Assembly: GCA_027627225.1 (NCBI GenBank)
Contig: CM051026.1
Span: 8,616,425-8,680,424, forward strand
Source of the DNA: Congeria kusceri
Taxonomy: Eukaryota; Mollusca; Bivalvia; Myida; Dreissenidae
Length of the DNA: 64,000 nt
Reading direction: 5' to 3'
The notes under the pieces are model-generated. The model ran no database searches. It was not told the DNA's origin and saw nothing but the letters and a program-made list of their open reading frames with translations. Both the position numbers and the translations under genes were made by a program. Shown here piece by piece: positions 34,275 through 45,606 of the stretch. The stretch's first letter is position 1. Each line of letters begins with the position of its first letter.

Positions 34275-34620
34275 TCATTCTTACATGATACTCGCTAATT
34301 TTTCTATAGACGAAGAACAAAATAATCGTTCTTAAAGTACCCCGAAACAATGCTAAATAAGTTCCGATTCTGAGCGGAGCAGAGTAAAATGTAGTTCAAA
34401 TTACAATTGCCAAAAAAAGTCAAAGCATGTTACAAAAAAAAATACAAAAATGCATTATCATTGTTTATCGGCCAGTAAACAACTCTGTGTATTTCTGATG
34501 CGTGGCTATTAAACAACTTGGGCTAACGCTATCGTGGTTTAATGCCTACCCATCAGAACTCCAAATTGTTGTTTATTGGCCGATAAACAACCATAAATCG
34601 AAAATTATTTCTTAATTAGC
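34275..34620 (-). mobile_element. Palindromic three-hairpin element, copy 11
   Basis: Reverse copy, nearly complete: ATGATACTCGCTAATTTTTC, CGATTCTGAGCGGAGCAGAG, CAATTGCC, ATTGTTTATCGGCCAGTAAA, GATGCGTGGCTATTAAACAA, CTATCGTGGTTTAATGCC and TTGTTTATTGGCCGATAAAC, ending AAAATTATTTCTTAATTA. Confidence 0.8.
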
Positions 34621-34924
34621 AACATTTTAATATTAAACATGTGGTTAAAACAGTTTGAAAGGCAGTGAGCAACAGCATAAGGGTCCAACCATCACCCAAC
34701 CTAGAGTAAATAGTTTATATTTAGATTTATGTAAAGGACTGCTGTTCAACATAAACACCACATGCAATGAAGCCTTAGTATTACCTGAACTCTCCAGGCT
34801 TTCGTTTCACTGTTTCAACTTTCATTTTGCATTGTTAGTTTAACCAGTTTATGCTGTATATATTATTTGAGATACTCAAGTCCAGTTGCTGAGTCGTAGT
34901 ACTTAGTTTATATAATAAATTCCA

Positions 34925-35475
34925 TTTTTTGGGTAGAACCAGTTATTGGTGTCCGTTAGAAAGTTAGGACGTTCATTTCCTGGGTAGAACAAGTTCTTGG
35001 TGTGTTTGAGAATGTCAATTTCCTGTTTAGAACTATTTCTTGGTGCTTTGAGAAAGTTCACTTTCTGGGTAGAACCAGCAGTTGGTGTGTGTGAAAAAGT
35101 TCATTTCCTGTGTAGAACCATTTCTTGGTGTCTAAGAGAAAGTTCGTTTCCTGGGTATAACCAGGTCTTGGTTTTTGTAAAAAAATCCATTTCATGGGTA
35201 GAACCAGTACTTGGTGTATTGAGAAAGTCCATTTCCCAGTTCTTGGGGTTTGTCAGAATATTCATTCCTGGGATATAATGGGTTCTTGGTGTCTTTGAGA
35301 AAGTTCACTTCCTAGGTAGAAACCAGCAGTAGGTGTATGTCAGTAAATGTCCATTTCATGGGTAAATTGTGTATGTCAGAAAGTCCATTCTTTGGAGAGA
35401 ACCAGTTCTTGGTGTATGTGAGAAAGTTAATTTCATGGGTAGAACCAGTACTTGGTATTTGTGAAAAAGATCAGT
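34925..35475. repeat. Minisatellite derived from the central domain of the local SINE
   Basis: About 12 diverged units of roughly 40-47 bp. Each has TTTCCTGGGTAGAACCAG, then TTCTTGGTGT, then TTTGAGAAAGTTCA. The reverse complement reads CACCAAGAACTGGTTCTACC and CAGGAAA, the central segment of the SINE seen at 21303-21497. Head and tail of the SINE are absent, so only the body segment was amplified. The 93-codon frame (34997-35278) is a translation of this array. Confidence 0.75.
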
Positions 35476-35879
35476 TTAACCTACCCTGTCTGTGGAGCTG
35501 ACAGATTATTCTGTTTGCGGGGCAAACAGCATGTCAGTTTTGTAATGTGACTCATAAATGGTTCACAACCACAACTAACTAAACACTTCCTTAATTTGTT
35601 TTTATAGAAAATTAGACAAATTGTTGAAATGTGGTTTCTTTGAATTCAAAGTGTAATACAGAAATATGCTATTTAGACAGCAACCACATATGCAACTAAA
35701 TAAAAGGAATTACGAGCCAAGAAATTGCTCACTAAAAACATTTCCAGGCAGTTAATCAGCTGAAAGTCATAATAAAGGCAATATGAAGGACAATACCAAT
35801 TTTGAGCATAGCATTTGACCAATTTGGTATGCAGGTAATTAATGGCAATTATAAGGCAACAATGAACAGGGAAAAATGC
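35476..35879. other. No supported feature
   Basis: AT-rich DNA between the minisatellite and the GC-richer block at 35880. Nothing recognised. Confidence 0.45.
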
Positions 35880-36335
35880 ACGGCCACCATCTTAACGGAG
35901 GGGTTTCGGAAATGAAGGAGGAAATTGACAGCAACACATTCACTCTGAGTTAATGAAAACAAACTATAATGACAGATACTTGCGCTAAGAAACAGTCCAA
36001 ATCCATGAACTGATGACCATGTTAAACAAACAACAGGGCAAGGACTGACACACTGGACAAGGCATAGGAAACACCAGCACCGCCACCAGATATCTATAGA
36101 GACAGCACAACACATAATTATTGTAGCAACTGCAAACAGCGAATGGTCTCGACAGCTTCATACGCCTTTGGGAAGTGAGCACCATAGACGGACGCTGTGT
36201 CAGCTTCTTTGTCGGCAACGGGTTCAGCACTTTATCAGACACGATCTTCTTGGAGCTCCAGATAAGCATGTAACTAGCAAAGGGGTGAATGCCTGGGTGA
36301 TGCAGAGCAATCTTACTCTCCACAGTGAATGACAA
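35880..36335 (-). other. GC-richer block, possible broken coding fragment
   Basis: On the minus strand this block is clearly richer in G+C than its surroundings and has overlapping open frames. One frame reads through VESKIALHHPGIHPFASYML (about 36320-36265). In another frame, downstream, ADKEADTASVYGAHFPKAY is open (about 36207-36150), so a frameshift would join protein-like pieces. I recognise no family, and there are no convincing splice sites. It could be a decayed gene, a processed pseudogene or chance. Confidence 0.25.
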
Positions 36336-38149
36336 CAGCCACTCGTACAGACATATTTTTTAATGCATATGTTCTGGGCATTTAATGTCATATTTTCACT
36401 TATGGCCAATTAAATTATTAGTAATCTTGTGTGATATTAGATGTTTTTCACAATAATGCTTTTCTACACAACCTGGGTATTGACAAGCTTACCCGAATAT
36501 TATGTTTTTACATCGTATTGATAACCCGTATTTTGAACTAGAAAACACTAAATATGTTAATTATACAAACAACCAATGCCAAAAGAGTTGTGTTCGGCCT
36601 GATATCAACATAATCCGATTAAAAAAACAACAACATAGTATTATTTTATCTATGTGAAATATTATCGGTATTAACTGATTCAAATGATTTTCAAAGAAAT
36701 AACCTTACAAATGTATCATTTGCTCGTGATGTTTAAATGATTTTCAAAGAAATAAACTTACAAATGTATCATTTGCTTGTGATGTTTAAAACCCTTTGAA
36801 AACTGACAGTACTGAAGACAGAACCTTTCACAATCTGTGAAATGAATTGACTCTGAAGGGCACTGAACAAATTGTTCTTCACCATTGGCCGCATATTGTT
36901 TTACAGCTCTATTAACAATGTATCCAGGAGCTTTTGGAAAAACACAATTATGTTGTGACAAACTAGTATCTCAAATCTGGAACACATCAACCAACTATAC
37001 CAGAATGACCTGCATAGCAAATAGCAGCCTAAGTTTGATTGAGACTGATCGGAAATGAACAGGGAACACTGATGAACACTCCCTACAATCTCTAGCATCA
37101 GCTGCAACATGTCCCACTTGGTACGGTCAAAACATACTATTTGTTATACTCAAAAGACGTTATTCACATGTTATGAATAATTTAAGGAAAATTGATATAT
37201 ACAGTTAAATGGTTTTGAAAACAAATGTAAATGGCAGCATTAAATAATAATACTTGCATTTTTTATTTATATCATTGGAATAATAAAAATAAAAAAAACA
37301 TTCACACCTTTGCATAGTTTTATGTGGAATATAGATTAGTTTATATGTTTAGTTTTTCTCTACGCACATTTGTCATTAATTGCATGATCAACACAACACA
37401 TCCCACATTAGATTTACGAACAGTGCCCATTGGATTACTGGCAAACACATTTTCCATATGTTGGACATGTGTGCATGTTTATATCACAAAAATTATGTAT
37501 AGCTAATTGATTATGATTTCAATATGAGTAGCTATTGTCAGTTTTCAAAGTCCACTGAAGGTCTGTGAATGGATTAGTTTCTTATGGACATCGGAATATG
37601 GATTAATAAATTTGAGTCTTGAAATTTGGTTTTGTGTACATGTCATTGCATTATGTTCCAATTCTCAAATAAAGTCCCTTCTCCCTAATACGTCATGATT
37701 TGCTATCATTTCTTAAATATAAAGAATATAACAAATATTACAAGTAATACATCCATGATTAGTATTATTATGTATTTTACGATCTAGTTAAGGTTTAATC
37801 TGTCTGTAATACATTTACATGTACATATTGTTATAGCATTTAATAAATTGCTAAAGTAGTTCAATTTACACAAATGTAGGCTATTTTCAATGTAAAAAAA
37901 ATAGGAAAAAAATTAATTACGGTCGCTGCAAATATTTGTAACCATATGCGGAAACATTCACATGTGGTGGATTTTAAACAATATAAAGCATCCAACAATT
38001 ATTTCTACAGCATCAGTCATGACTCATTTAAAGGTTACCCATTAATAATGGTCATTACCAAGTTATCGTACTGGATGAGTCTTAGGTTGAGTTATCCATG
38101 TTTGTCTAGACTATTTTTTCTATTTTCCTTATGTTTAACATGCTTAGTT
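36336..38149. other. No supported gene; one 53-bp tandem duplication
   Basis: AT-rich DNA. AAATGATTTTCAAAGAAATA begins at 36682 and again at 36735, an exact 53-bp spacing with few differences, over two copies. Minus-strand frames at 36758-37110 have no recognisable domain. Nothing else identified. Confidence 0.5.
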
Positions 38150-38335
38150 AGATACCATGTCGTCCGCATCCGCATAAAATCGCTCAGAGCGATTTCTTGT
38201 GGACGGCTTTTGCGGATACGGACTGCGTACATATGGAAACAGTCGAACTGTTTTTAACTTGTTCGATTTTTTGCAGATGCAGATTTGCGCAATGTGGATG
38301 TAGATACGGACATATGGGAAAGCGCCCTAAAGCAT
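38150..38335. mobile_element. Candidate small TIR element with internal palindromes
   Basis: Left end CCATGTCGTCCGCATCCGCA; the right end on the minus strand reads CCATATGTCCGTATCTACAT, so the termini are loosely inverted. Inside are the near-perfect palindromes AAATCGCTCAGAGCGATTT and AAACAGTCGAACTGTTT and the recurring word GCGGATACGGAC. This layout resembles hAT-type MITEs; superfamily not proven. Confidence 0.45.
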
Positions 38336-39021
38336 TCTATCTTGGATGCTGAAATGCTGTATACTCATTGTTTCATTAATAAAAACAGATTTTCATTTCA
38401 ATTTAACAATTATGAATTAAGCAAATAGCAAATATAACATTCACTGACGATCACAATGTCTGCCATTTTGTTTGCAGCTGATCAGTCTACTATAACTTTA
38501 ATTAGTGTACAGGTGTGTAAAACTTAATTATTGGACCTCAACCAATCTTATGTAATCATATGCAATGAATCCATCAAGAGTGTTTTTTCCTTAATAACCT
38601 TCACATACACGTAAATGGTTTGGTCCACCCTCTAGGTTAAAGTGGTTCCCTGCGCTTAAGTAGCACTGTGTGGAAAATTCTACTAAGTGATAAATGCGCG
38701 CCGGGAATCACGCTTGGGTTGATTTCTAACCATCGTGTTTCATTCATAACCACCGAGTTTCATACCATTTTGTACTCGGAGCAGTATAAAATATTTTTAC
38801 CCCTTGAAACCCGAACAAATGTTTGTTTGTTTGGATTTTTTGTCGTATTCAACAGTATTTCAGTCAGTTAACCTACTCGCACTTTTCCTGGGTAAGCTGG
38901 TTTACCAGTACTGAGTGCACATACTTATGTCAGTAACTGACAACTGCCCTACTTGAATCAGAGGTAGGGGGAGAATGGCCGTAGAAATAATTTCATGACC
39001 AATCCCCACAAAAGTTATATG

Positions 39022-39091
39022 TCCGGGCTGGGAATGGTACCCGCGATCCTCGGATTTGTAGTCCAGCACTCTACCAACTGAGCTAGCCGGC
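39022..39091 (-). pseudogene. tRNA-like sequence (degenerate)
   Basis: On the minus strand the sequence starts GCCGGCTAGCTCAGTTGGTA (canonical D-arm/A-box) and ends in a T-arm-like GCGGGTACCATTCCCAGC. The anticodon-loop position reads ACA, the anticodon stem has a mismatch, the T loop lacks the usual TTCGA and the acceptor stem pairs imperfectly. I read it as a tRNA pseudogene or SINE head and not as a working tRNA. Confidence 0.6.
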
Positions 39092-39371
39092 TCGGCAAAT
39101 ATTTAGGATCGCGGCAATTTCAGTGGGTCGGTTGGGAAAGGGAAAAAAAAGTAATTTTATTTTTGGCCTAATGGAAATTACTTCCCTAATCATTGAAGGA
39201 TTATTTAAAGAATCATCAGAACATTGGCTTCCTATTGCACTACAAATTATATTATTTTATAGAAATGTGATTTACTAAGAACTGAGCATTAAATAAATAA
39301 AAATAATATCATACACAATAAGATATTTGATAAAAACAAATTAGCAAAAATGTCAGCAAAAATTAAAACCC

Positions 39372-39470
39372 CTAGCAGGTATTGAACTCACAACTTAGGA
39401 ACCATTCGCAGAAATGACAGTAGACAGCGCTTTAATCAACTGCGCCATCATGCTTGGTAGGAAGTCATGC
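39372..39470 (-). repeat. Weak tRNA-like / SINE-head-like sequence
   Basis: The minus strand reads GATGGCGCAGTTGATTAAAG (A-box-like), then AGTTGTGAGTTCAATACC (weak B-box-like), with extra bases between as in class II tRNAs. Pairing was not verified. Called only as a possible tRNA-derived head. Confidence 0.3.
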
Positions 39471-39477
39471 GTTAACT

Positions 39478-39712
39478 CTGGTTATACCAAATGCTCACAA
39501 TTCTGACATCAAAATGTAAACAGGAAAAGGGCCAAACAAACACAACCCATATTATAAATTGATTTTTATCTCAGAATGCGTAAACTCTTTTCCCATTATA
39601 TCTACCATGTTATAACCGTTATCATATGCCAGCATTTATCTATCAATTTCAGATTTTATTCTAAAAATTGCCCCCTTGAGGCCCTTTTCGATGACATAGT
39701 CCCTTTAACCCA
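39478..39712. repeat. Dispersed repeat of about 235 bp, copy 2
   Basis: Counterpart of 21918-22150, same orientation, with the same internal words and the end GCCCTTTTCGATGACATAG. Confidence 0.65.
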
Positions 39713-40241
39713 CAGATGTGGTGCTAAATCCATTTCATATTAATACTTATGTTGTATCAAATACTCAGACTAAGCTCTACAATAAGAACATGTTAAGCGT
39801 TCAAACTCATCGCTGTGCAAATCAGTCTGTCACCAGGTAGAATTGTCAATTATTCTGCCTAGAGCAGGTTATCTCCCTTTGACCATTTCAGATTTTGCAT
39901 GTATTTTTAAACTGGTTCAGTATGTGTGGCACATTTTCCAACATACGTTAAATCCTAACCCTAACCGTAAACTTAAACTGCCAACTGTTGAGCGTTTCAA
40001 CATATCAATTATGAAATTGTAAAATTAAAGATTATAACTGGTAGAGAAAATCCTTACTAACTGCATAACATTTTACTTTCAACCCTAACCCCAGTAAACT
40101 TAAAGAATACCAATATATTAGAAAATTAAAAAAGAACCTAGATCAGAAAATATTAATTCAATCAATTCACATCAATTGTAAAACACCAATTGCATGATGC
40201 AGTAATAAATGCTATGACGTCACAGGGTGAGAACATAGTGC

Positions 40242-40313
40242 AGCCAGTCCGGGACTCGAACCCGGGACCTCTCGCTAACATGGCGAGTGCTCTCCCAACT
40301 GAGCTAACCAGGC
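40242..40313 (-). tRNA. tRNA-like gene or tRNA-derived repeat head
   Basis: The minus strand has a good A box (TAGCTCAGTTGGGAGAGC), a 5-bp anticodon stem CTCGC/GCGAG, and a perfect T arm CCGGG-TTCGAGT-CCCGG. The anticodon loop reads CATGTTA, which would give TGT (Thr), but position 33 is A instead of the near-universal T, and the acceptor stem has one mismatch and three G-T wobble pairs. A functional tRNA is doubtful; a recent tRNA pseudogene or SINE head is likelier. The 68-codon frame on the other strand is incidental. Confidence 0.45.
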
Positions 40314-40559
40314 AGGTGCACAATCACTACCCTATTGTGACCTTTAACAGTTTACACCAGTTACATGTATGTAATGATATTCAGGATTCATATTAATTTT
40401 ATTTTTTCTAAAACACAGTTTTGACATTTTTATATCTTCTTATAATGATCTATTATTTATCTTAAGTTTATTGTGTCAAACTATATTTGTATAAAACTCA
40501 CAAATCCTCGTCTTGAAAAGCACCTCAGCTGACCAACATTTAAGTAACATATCATTATA

Positions 40560-40850
40560 TATTTTCATCATTGTCTTCATCAACATTATCATTGTCATCA
40601 TGATCGTCATGAAGAGAATCACTATCATCACACGAGCAACAAGATCATCATCAGACTAATCATAATCAACTCCATAATCATCATCATCATCATCATTGTC
40701 AACCTCATTCTCATCATAATAATAATCATCATCATCATCATCATATTCATAATCATCATCATCATCATCATCATCATCATTGTCAACTTCATTCTCATCA
40801 TAATCATCATCGTCATCATTTCCACAACCACAATCATTATCATTATTTTT
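40560..40850. repeat. (ATC)n microsatellite
   Basis: Imperfect CATCAT tract. A longer unit (CATTGTCAACTTCATTCTC-like) occurs twice, at about 40695 and 40779. The Met/Ile-rich minus-strand frame here is an artefact. Confidence 0.9.
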
Positions 40851-43655
40851 CTGCGATCAACATTAATCAGTAACAGAAGATATCACATACTTATTAGGAA
40901 ACTGGTCATAGTACACTTCTTAACAACAACAAGCATTTACACATCACAAAGGTTTATGAAGATGAATAATATGCTACCAAAACAACATTGTAGGAAACGA
41001 AGGTGTCGTCAGAGACTAAGTGAATTTGCAGAACGGCGGCTACTTAACAAGCGACAGAAACAGGCTGCATTATTAACATGTGCAAGGTCAATAACATATT
41101 TTGTTATTTAGTGTGTATAACACATGTAGTCAGACATGCCTAAGTCTGTTTGCGTATTAGAACCAGTACATATTGTTTTCAAGTATGAGCATCAATGCAA
41201 TTTTTCAAACGTTACCTTTAATAAATCACCTCAGTCCAATTTTTTAAACTGTATTAAAAATAACAGGCTTAACTTTCTATTTTTATCAATCAAAATAATT
41301 AATTTCAATATCATGTTACAACACAAAATATAATTTATTGTGATTATCTGGCATACAATTTTCATTCAAACTTTTATATGTCTTTACATTACTAGTAATG
41401 CACATGATATATATATATATGAAACTAGTGGACTTAAGCTAGTCATGTTATAACATATTTAAGACCCTCACATATAACTTTAAAGTTGCATCTTTAATCC
41501 TTTCTTCTCAGAGTTATTGTACAAAAATAACAGACATTTTGTTCAAGAATTTAACCTTGTATATTTCACCATTGCTTTAGAATAACCCCACAAGTTGATC
41601 AACCAACTCATATCAATAATGCAGGGGAGATAACTGTGGTTGTTTTAGTTTGAGGAGTCTAACAGAGTTCTCTCCCTGTAATTGTAACACCCAATTAATC
41701 AGCACTTGGAATTACTGTCACAGTTTTCTACTGAAATTATTAGACCATCTACTTATTACTTTATAAGAATTTAACACATTAATTGTTAACCCATGTCATG
41801 CATTCATACAAACTATAATTCCAAGAGAATAACTGTCCTGTTGTTTTCAGCAGCATCCCATTCAGTTTCAGTATGGTTGTACTCTTACTACAATACTTAC
41901 AGATATGATTTTGGTTTTCTTTAATCAAAGATTCAAGTTTTTATACAAAGACGGGATGAATTGCAACTGGAAATGAGAGATGCATTTGCCCCAATCTACA
42001 ACCACGACAACAGAAATCAGCCTCAGAATCTCACAAACAACATTGTCAAGTATCAGAGCAAGACCGCAGTGGACGGATAGGAATCGATCACTGAAACTGT
42101 AAACGAAGGAATACAAATAAAAATTGGGTTGGAAGATCTCAGAACTGCTTGCTGCGTAAAGTATTGACAAAATATAATTAATTAAACTTATCTGTCTAAC
42201 TCATTGTCCACAAAAGTTTTAGTTTGATTTCATTTCATGAAAGGTAATGATCTAATTGAAATTCCGAGTGTTATTAAAAAATTTCTACCTCTCCAAACAT
42301 TAAATTACTTTCCACTTAAAATTTAGCAAGTTTAAATAAGATCAGTGGTGAAATGGGTGGTACAGGGAATATAAGAACAGGATATAGTTACCTAACAGGA
42401 TCAATAACATGTTTTACTTGCCAGACCTGACTAGTTTCAACAGATTACATGTGAATGTTTGGTCAACACTGGTTTAACTATTAAGGCTTATTTGTGAATG
42501 AAATACAATTTGGTGACGGACAGAAATCAACGCATAAGAGGTTCTTTATACCGATAGCTTACCGATCACGTTGAATTGTATGCTTAATTGTTTAATTGTT
42601 AATAGACATTTCCAACTTTGACAAATCTGATGTTGAAAACTTAATCCGATTAGAAGTATGTAAACTTTGGGGTTGTCTCAAGTTTGTATAATTTGACGAC
42701 GCAATAAAATGTGTGTTTATGGACTGATAAAAAACATGTTAGTTGGGTGTTTCACATATGCACGCAACAAACTTAACACTTCGTCCTTGCTTTGTGCAAA
42801 AAACTGTAGTTTATATCATATATTTCAGTATGCAATATATAACAAGACGTTACGCGTAATAAACATGCTGTTTCTTGGTCTTACACTAGTTATGATGCGT
42901 AGCACGTGTATGTCGTGCTTTTTGGTAAACTAATGTTAATTTATATTTATGAGTTTAAATTTGAAAGAAATATCATTAAGGTAAGAAATAGATATGCAAT
43001 ATGTAACATACAGTTAAATTATATGTTTCACTTGTTTTCTTGTAGTTCATTAACTGATGTATTTTAAATACACACTGAATTGTAAACACCAATATTTTAC
43101 AGTCGTTCATTTTATCCACATGATGTAACGGTAATGCAACTTTGTGTCACATGATATTCACGCGATTCTTGAAATCAACAAAGAGCATGTGCGTAGCAGT
43201 GTAGTACTATATATATTTCTGTATTGGTTTCTTATGTTTTAATAGATATACTGTAACACACCGATTGTTGTGGACTTTATATAGACAATTTATCTGATTT
43301 ATTCATAATGTTCACCACTAAAGGAAGACCCTACCAAACATACAACATGCTGATCATTTTATACAATGTTTAACAATTAATAATTTAGAAACCTTTCCTG
43401 TTCCCCCGTTCCAAAACAGGTTAGCGGACTATATAAAATGACCAACGTTTCAAGAAAAGAATGGTATGCGAGGTCAGTGTGACAAATTGGGGCTATTGAC
43501 GTAACATCACATACCATCATATCACTTAAAACATAAAATATATCATTCCAAGTAAGATTTACCGTTCTTCTTATGTTTTTTCTGTGTGATGATATATATC
43601 CAAACATAAATCAATTGATCGCACATATTAATCAGCCAATATTGTGCGTGTGTTA
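40851..43655. other. No supported gene
   Basis: AT-rich DNA with a (TA)n run near 41409-41420. Frames of 65-81 codons at 41136, 41925, 42709 and 43377 have no recognisable domains or splice context. I see no repeats that match others in this window. Confidence 0.45.
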
Positions 43656-43659
43656 AAAC

Positions 43660-43770
43660 CGAGCATCATGCTCTTTAGGTCGAGCATCATGCTAAATAGT
43701 ACAAGGCTGTAAGAAGAGCATGATGCTCAGTCTAACAATCATGATGCTCGTTTCTATGAGCATATGCAGT
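43660..43770. repeat. Cluster of GAGCATCATGCTC palindromes
   Basis: GAGCATCATGCTC occurs at about 43662, GAGCATCATGCT at about 43681, GAGCATGATGCTC at about 43714, and ATCATGATGCTCG at about 43739. The four words are 15-33 bp apart, each an imperfect palindrome. Confidence 0.7.
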
Positions 43771-43894
43771 CAGTCCACACATTTCAGGTCTCTCTATCTA
43801 ATTAAGACATTACACACATGACAAAAACCTAAGCATATTCCAATCCGCTTTAAATTATCAATTGAATGTACAGTAATGTAGTGTATCTTTCACA

Positions 43895-43942
43895 CTTAGT
43901 ACTGGTTCTACCCAAGAAACAGACTCGAGAATGTTTAAATAA
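43895..43942 (+). mobile_element. SINE central-domain fragment
   Basis: TACTGGTTCTACCCAAGAAA followed by CAGACTCGAGAATGT is the conserved body of the SINE at 21303-21497. Head and tail are missing. Confidence 0.65.
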
Positions 43943-44015
43943 GCCACATGCTGGTGACTGAAACATTTGATCCTGCCAGATGATGGCCTGTGTCTAGAAC
44001 AATCCTGGACACATC

Positions 44016-44077
44016 TAGGACTAGAATAGACCGGCTATGAGTCATAGTGTCTATGACTTTGGTTTATTCTAGTCCTA
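44016..44077. repeat. Inverted repeat with 13-bp perfect arms
   Basis: TAGGACTAGAATA at 44016-44028 and TATTCTAGTCCTA at 44065-44077 are exact complements around a 36-base spacer. The spacer has its own smaller inverted pair (GAGTCATAG and CTATGAC). Confidence 0.7.
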
Positions 44078-45606
44078 ACTGTTATATGCTCATTTCAGAT
44101 TAAGTACATTTCATGAATTATTATGTTTTTTAGTTAGCGGCGATAAACGAGCGATTTAGTACCGAAAATCAAGATGGGGTATAGCTTCTGACTCAGAAGA
44201 GTGGACTTGCATATTAATATCATCTGTCGTCGTCGTCAACCATTTACAACTTCTCTGAAACCGCTTGGCGCCTTTAAATCTTACTTGGCAGGGATGTTCC
44301 TGATGACAAGTGTTACTTTGTAGACCTTGTAAGTGCCTTTAAATTAATCAGAGAAACACTGATCATGACGTTTTTGATTTATGCATACGAATTGCAGAGA
44401 AAAGTTTACCCTGTTCCATTACTGACTGACAGTAAAATTACCTTTAATAAGTATACAGTTATATTTTAACATAATTTATGATGACGGACAAAGGGACGTA
44501 ACGAAAGAACTGTTTTTGTTCATGAGGCGAATTTGTGCATGAGCATCGAAGTTTCTTAATACCTTCACTTAAGGTATCTACCTTTTCTTCCATACTTTAC
44601 GGGCTAAATTATTATTTGTATATGCTATTTTAACAGTTAATGTTAATTATTGTAATAATTATCTGCATATCAACACCTCGTCACTGAACAATATCGCAGT
44701 AATCACGTACAAGTTTAAATAATATAAACAGTTAGTTCAATGTTTATAAATGACATCGAAGACAAAGGTGAAATATCAAAATTTTATTCACACGCACAAT
44801 ATGAAGTTTGTTGTTATAACATGCTACATAATAATAACAACAGTAGAACAATCATCACATATGTTTAATTATGTCATCAATGGATTTTAAATAAATGTTT
44901 AAATACATGAAAAATAATTATATATCTTAATTGTCTCCATTGTCTGAAGATTAACATACATCAGTTACACAGAACAGAAAATGCATATGCATCCAACACT
45001 ACAAGCAGGTAAGTTATTTATGTCTGATTGCACAAGTATCAATGTTATAATAAACGATGTTAAATCATCATCAGTATAAAACTAAATACAAGTAACCAAT
45101 TTAACATCATGTTTTCTTTTTATATGATTAAACTAAACAATACTCAAATCATCAATGTCTTTTCAATGCAGAAAATTACAATAAATCCTTCATATTTCAA
45201 AAACAAGTATTTATATACCATTACAGTGTCATGTTTTCAAGTAAAAGATCAAATACATTTCTCAAATATGTGTACAAATGACAGTCTAAAAATAGCAATT
45301 GTCATGTACATTTTACATGTACATATTTCTGCACACACATTGACTCCTAAATTAAAATTGTACCAGGTATTTGTCCTTTAACATACATCATATATAACTT
45401 GTTAAGTTAAGGCAAATGCCAAAACACTTATTTGATACAAATAACGCATACTATTGGTTCCAAAGTCATACTGTCATAATTATGATAAAAGTATATTACA
45501 CAGAAATATAACGCAGTACACAATATATCATTTTTAACTTACAAACTGTCATTTTAAGATAACCATATTTGTTATTATACAAATGTCTGATACATGTACA
45601 AGTAAG
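44078..45606. other. No supported gene; likely includes the 3' UTR of the TRIM-type gene
   Basis: AT-rich DNA downstream of the stop codon of the minus-strand gene. A minus-strand AATAAA lies near 44783, about 820 bases after the stop, and is one possible polyadenylation signal. The 90-codon plus-strand frame at 45109-45381 shows nothing recognisable. Confidence 0.4.

Noticed and set aside
39022..39091. Functional tRNA with anticodon ACA
   Set aside because: Stem mismatches, a non-canonical T loop and an anticodon not used by normal animal tRNA-Cys make a working gene unlikely.
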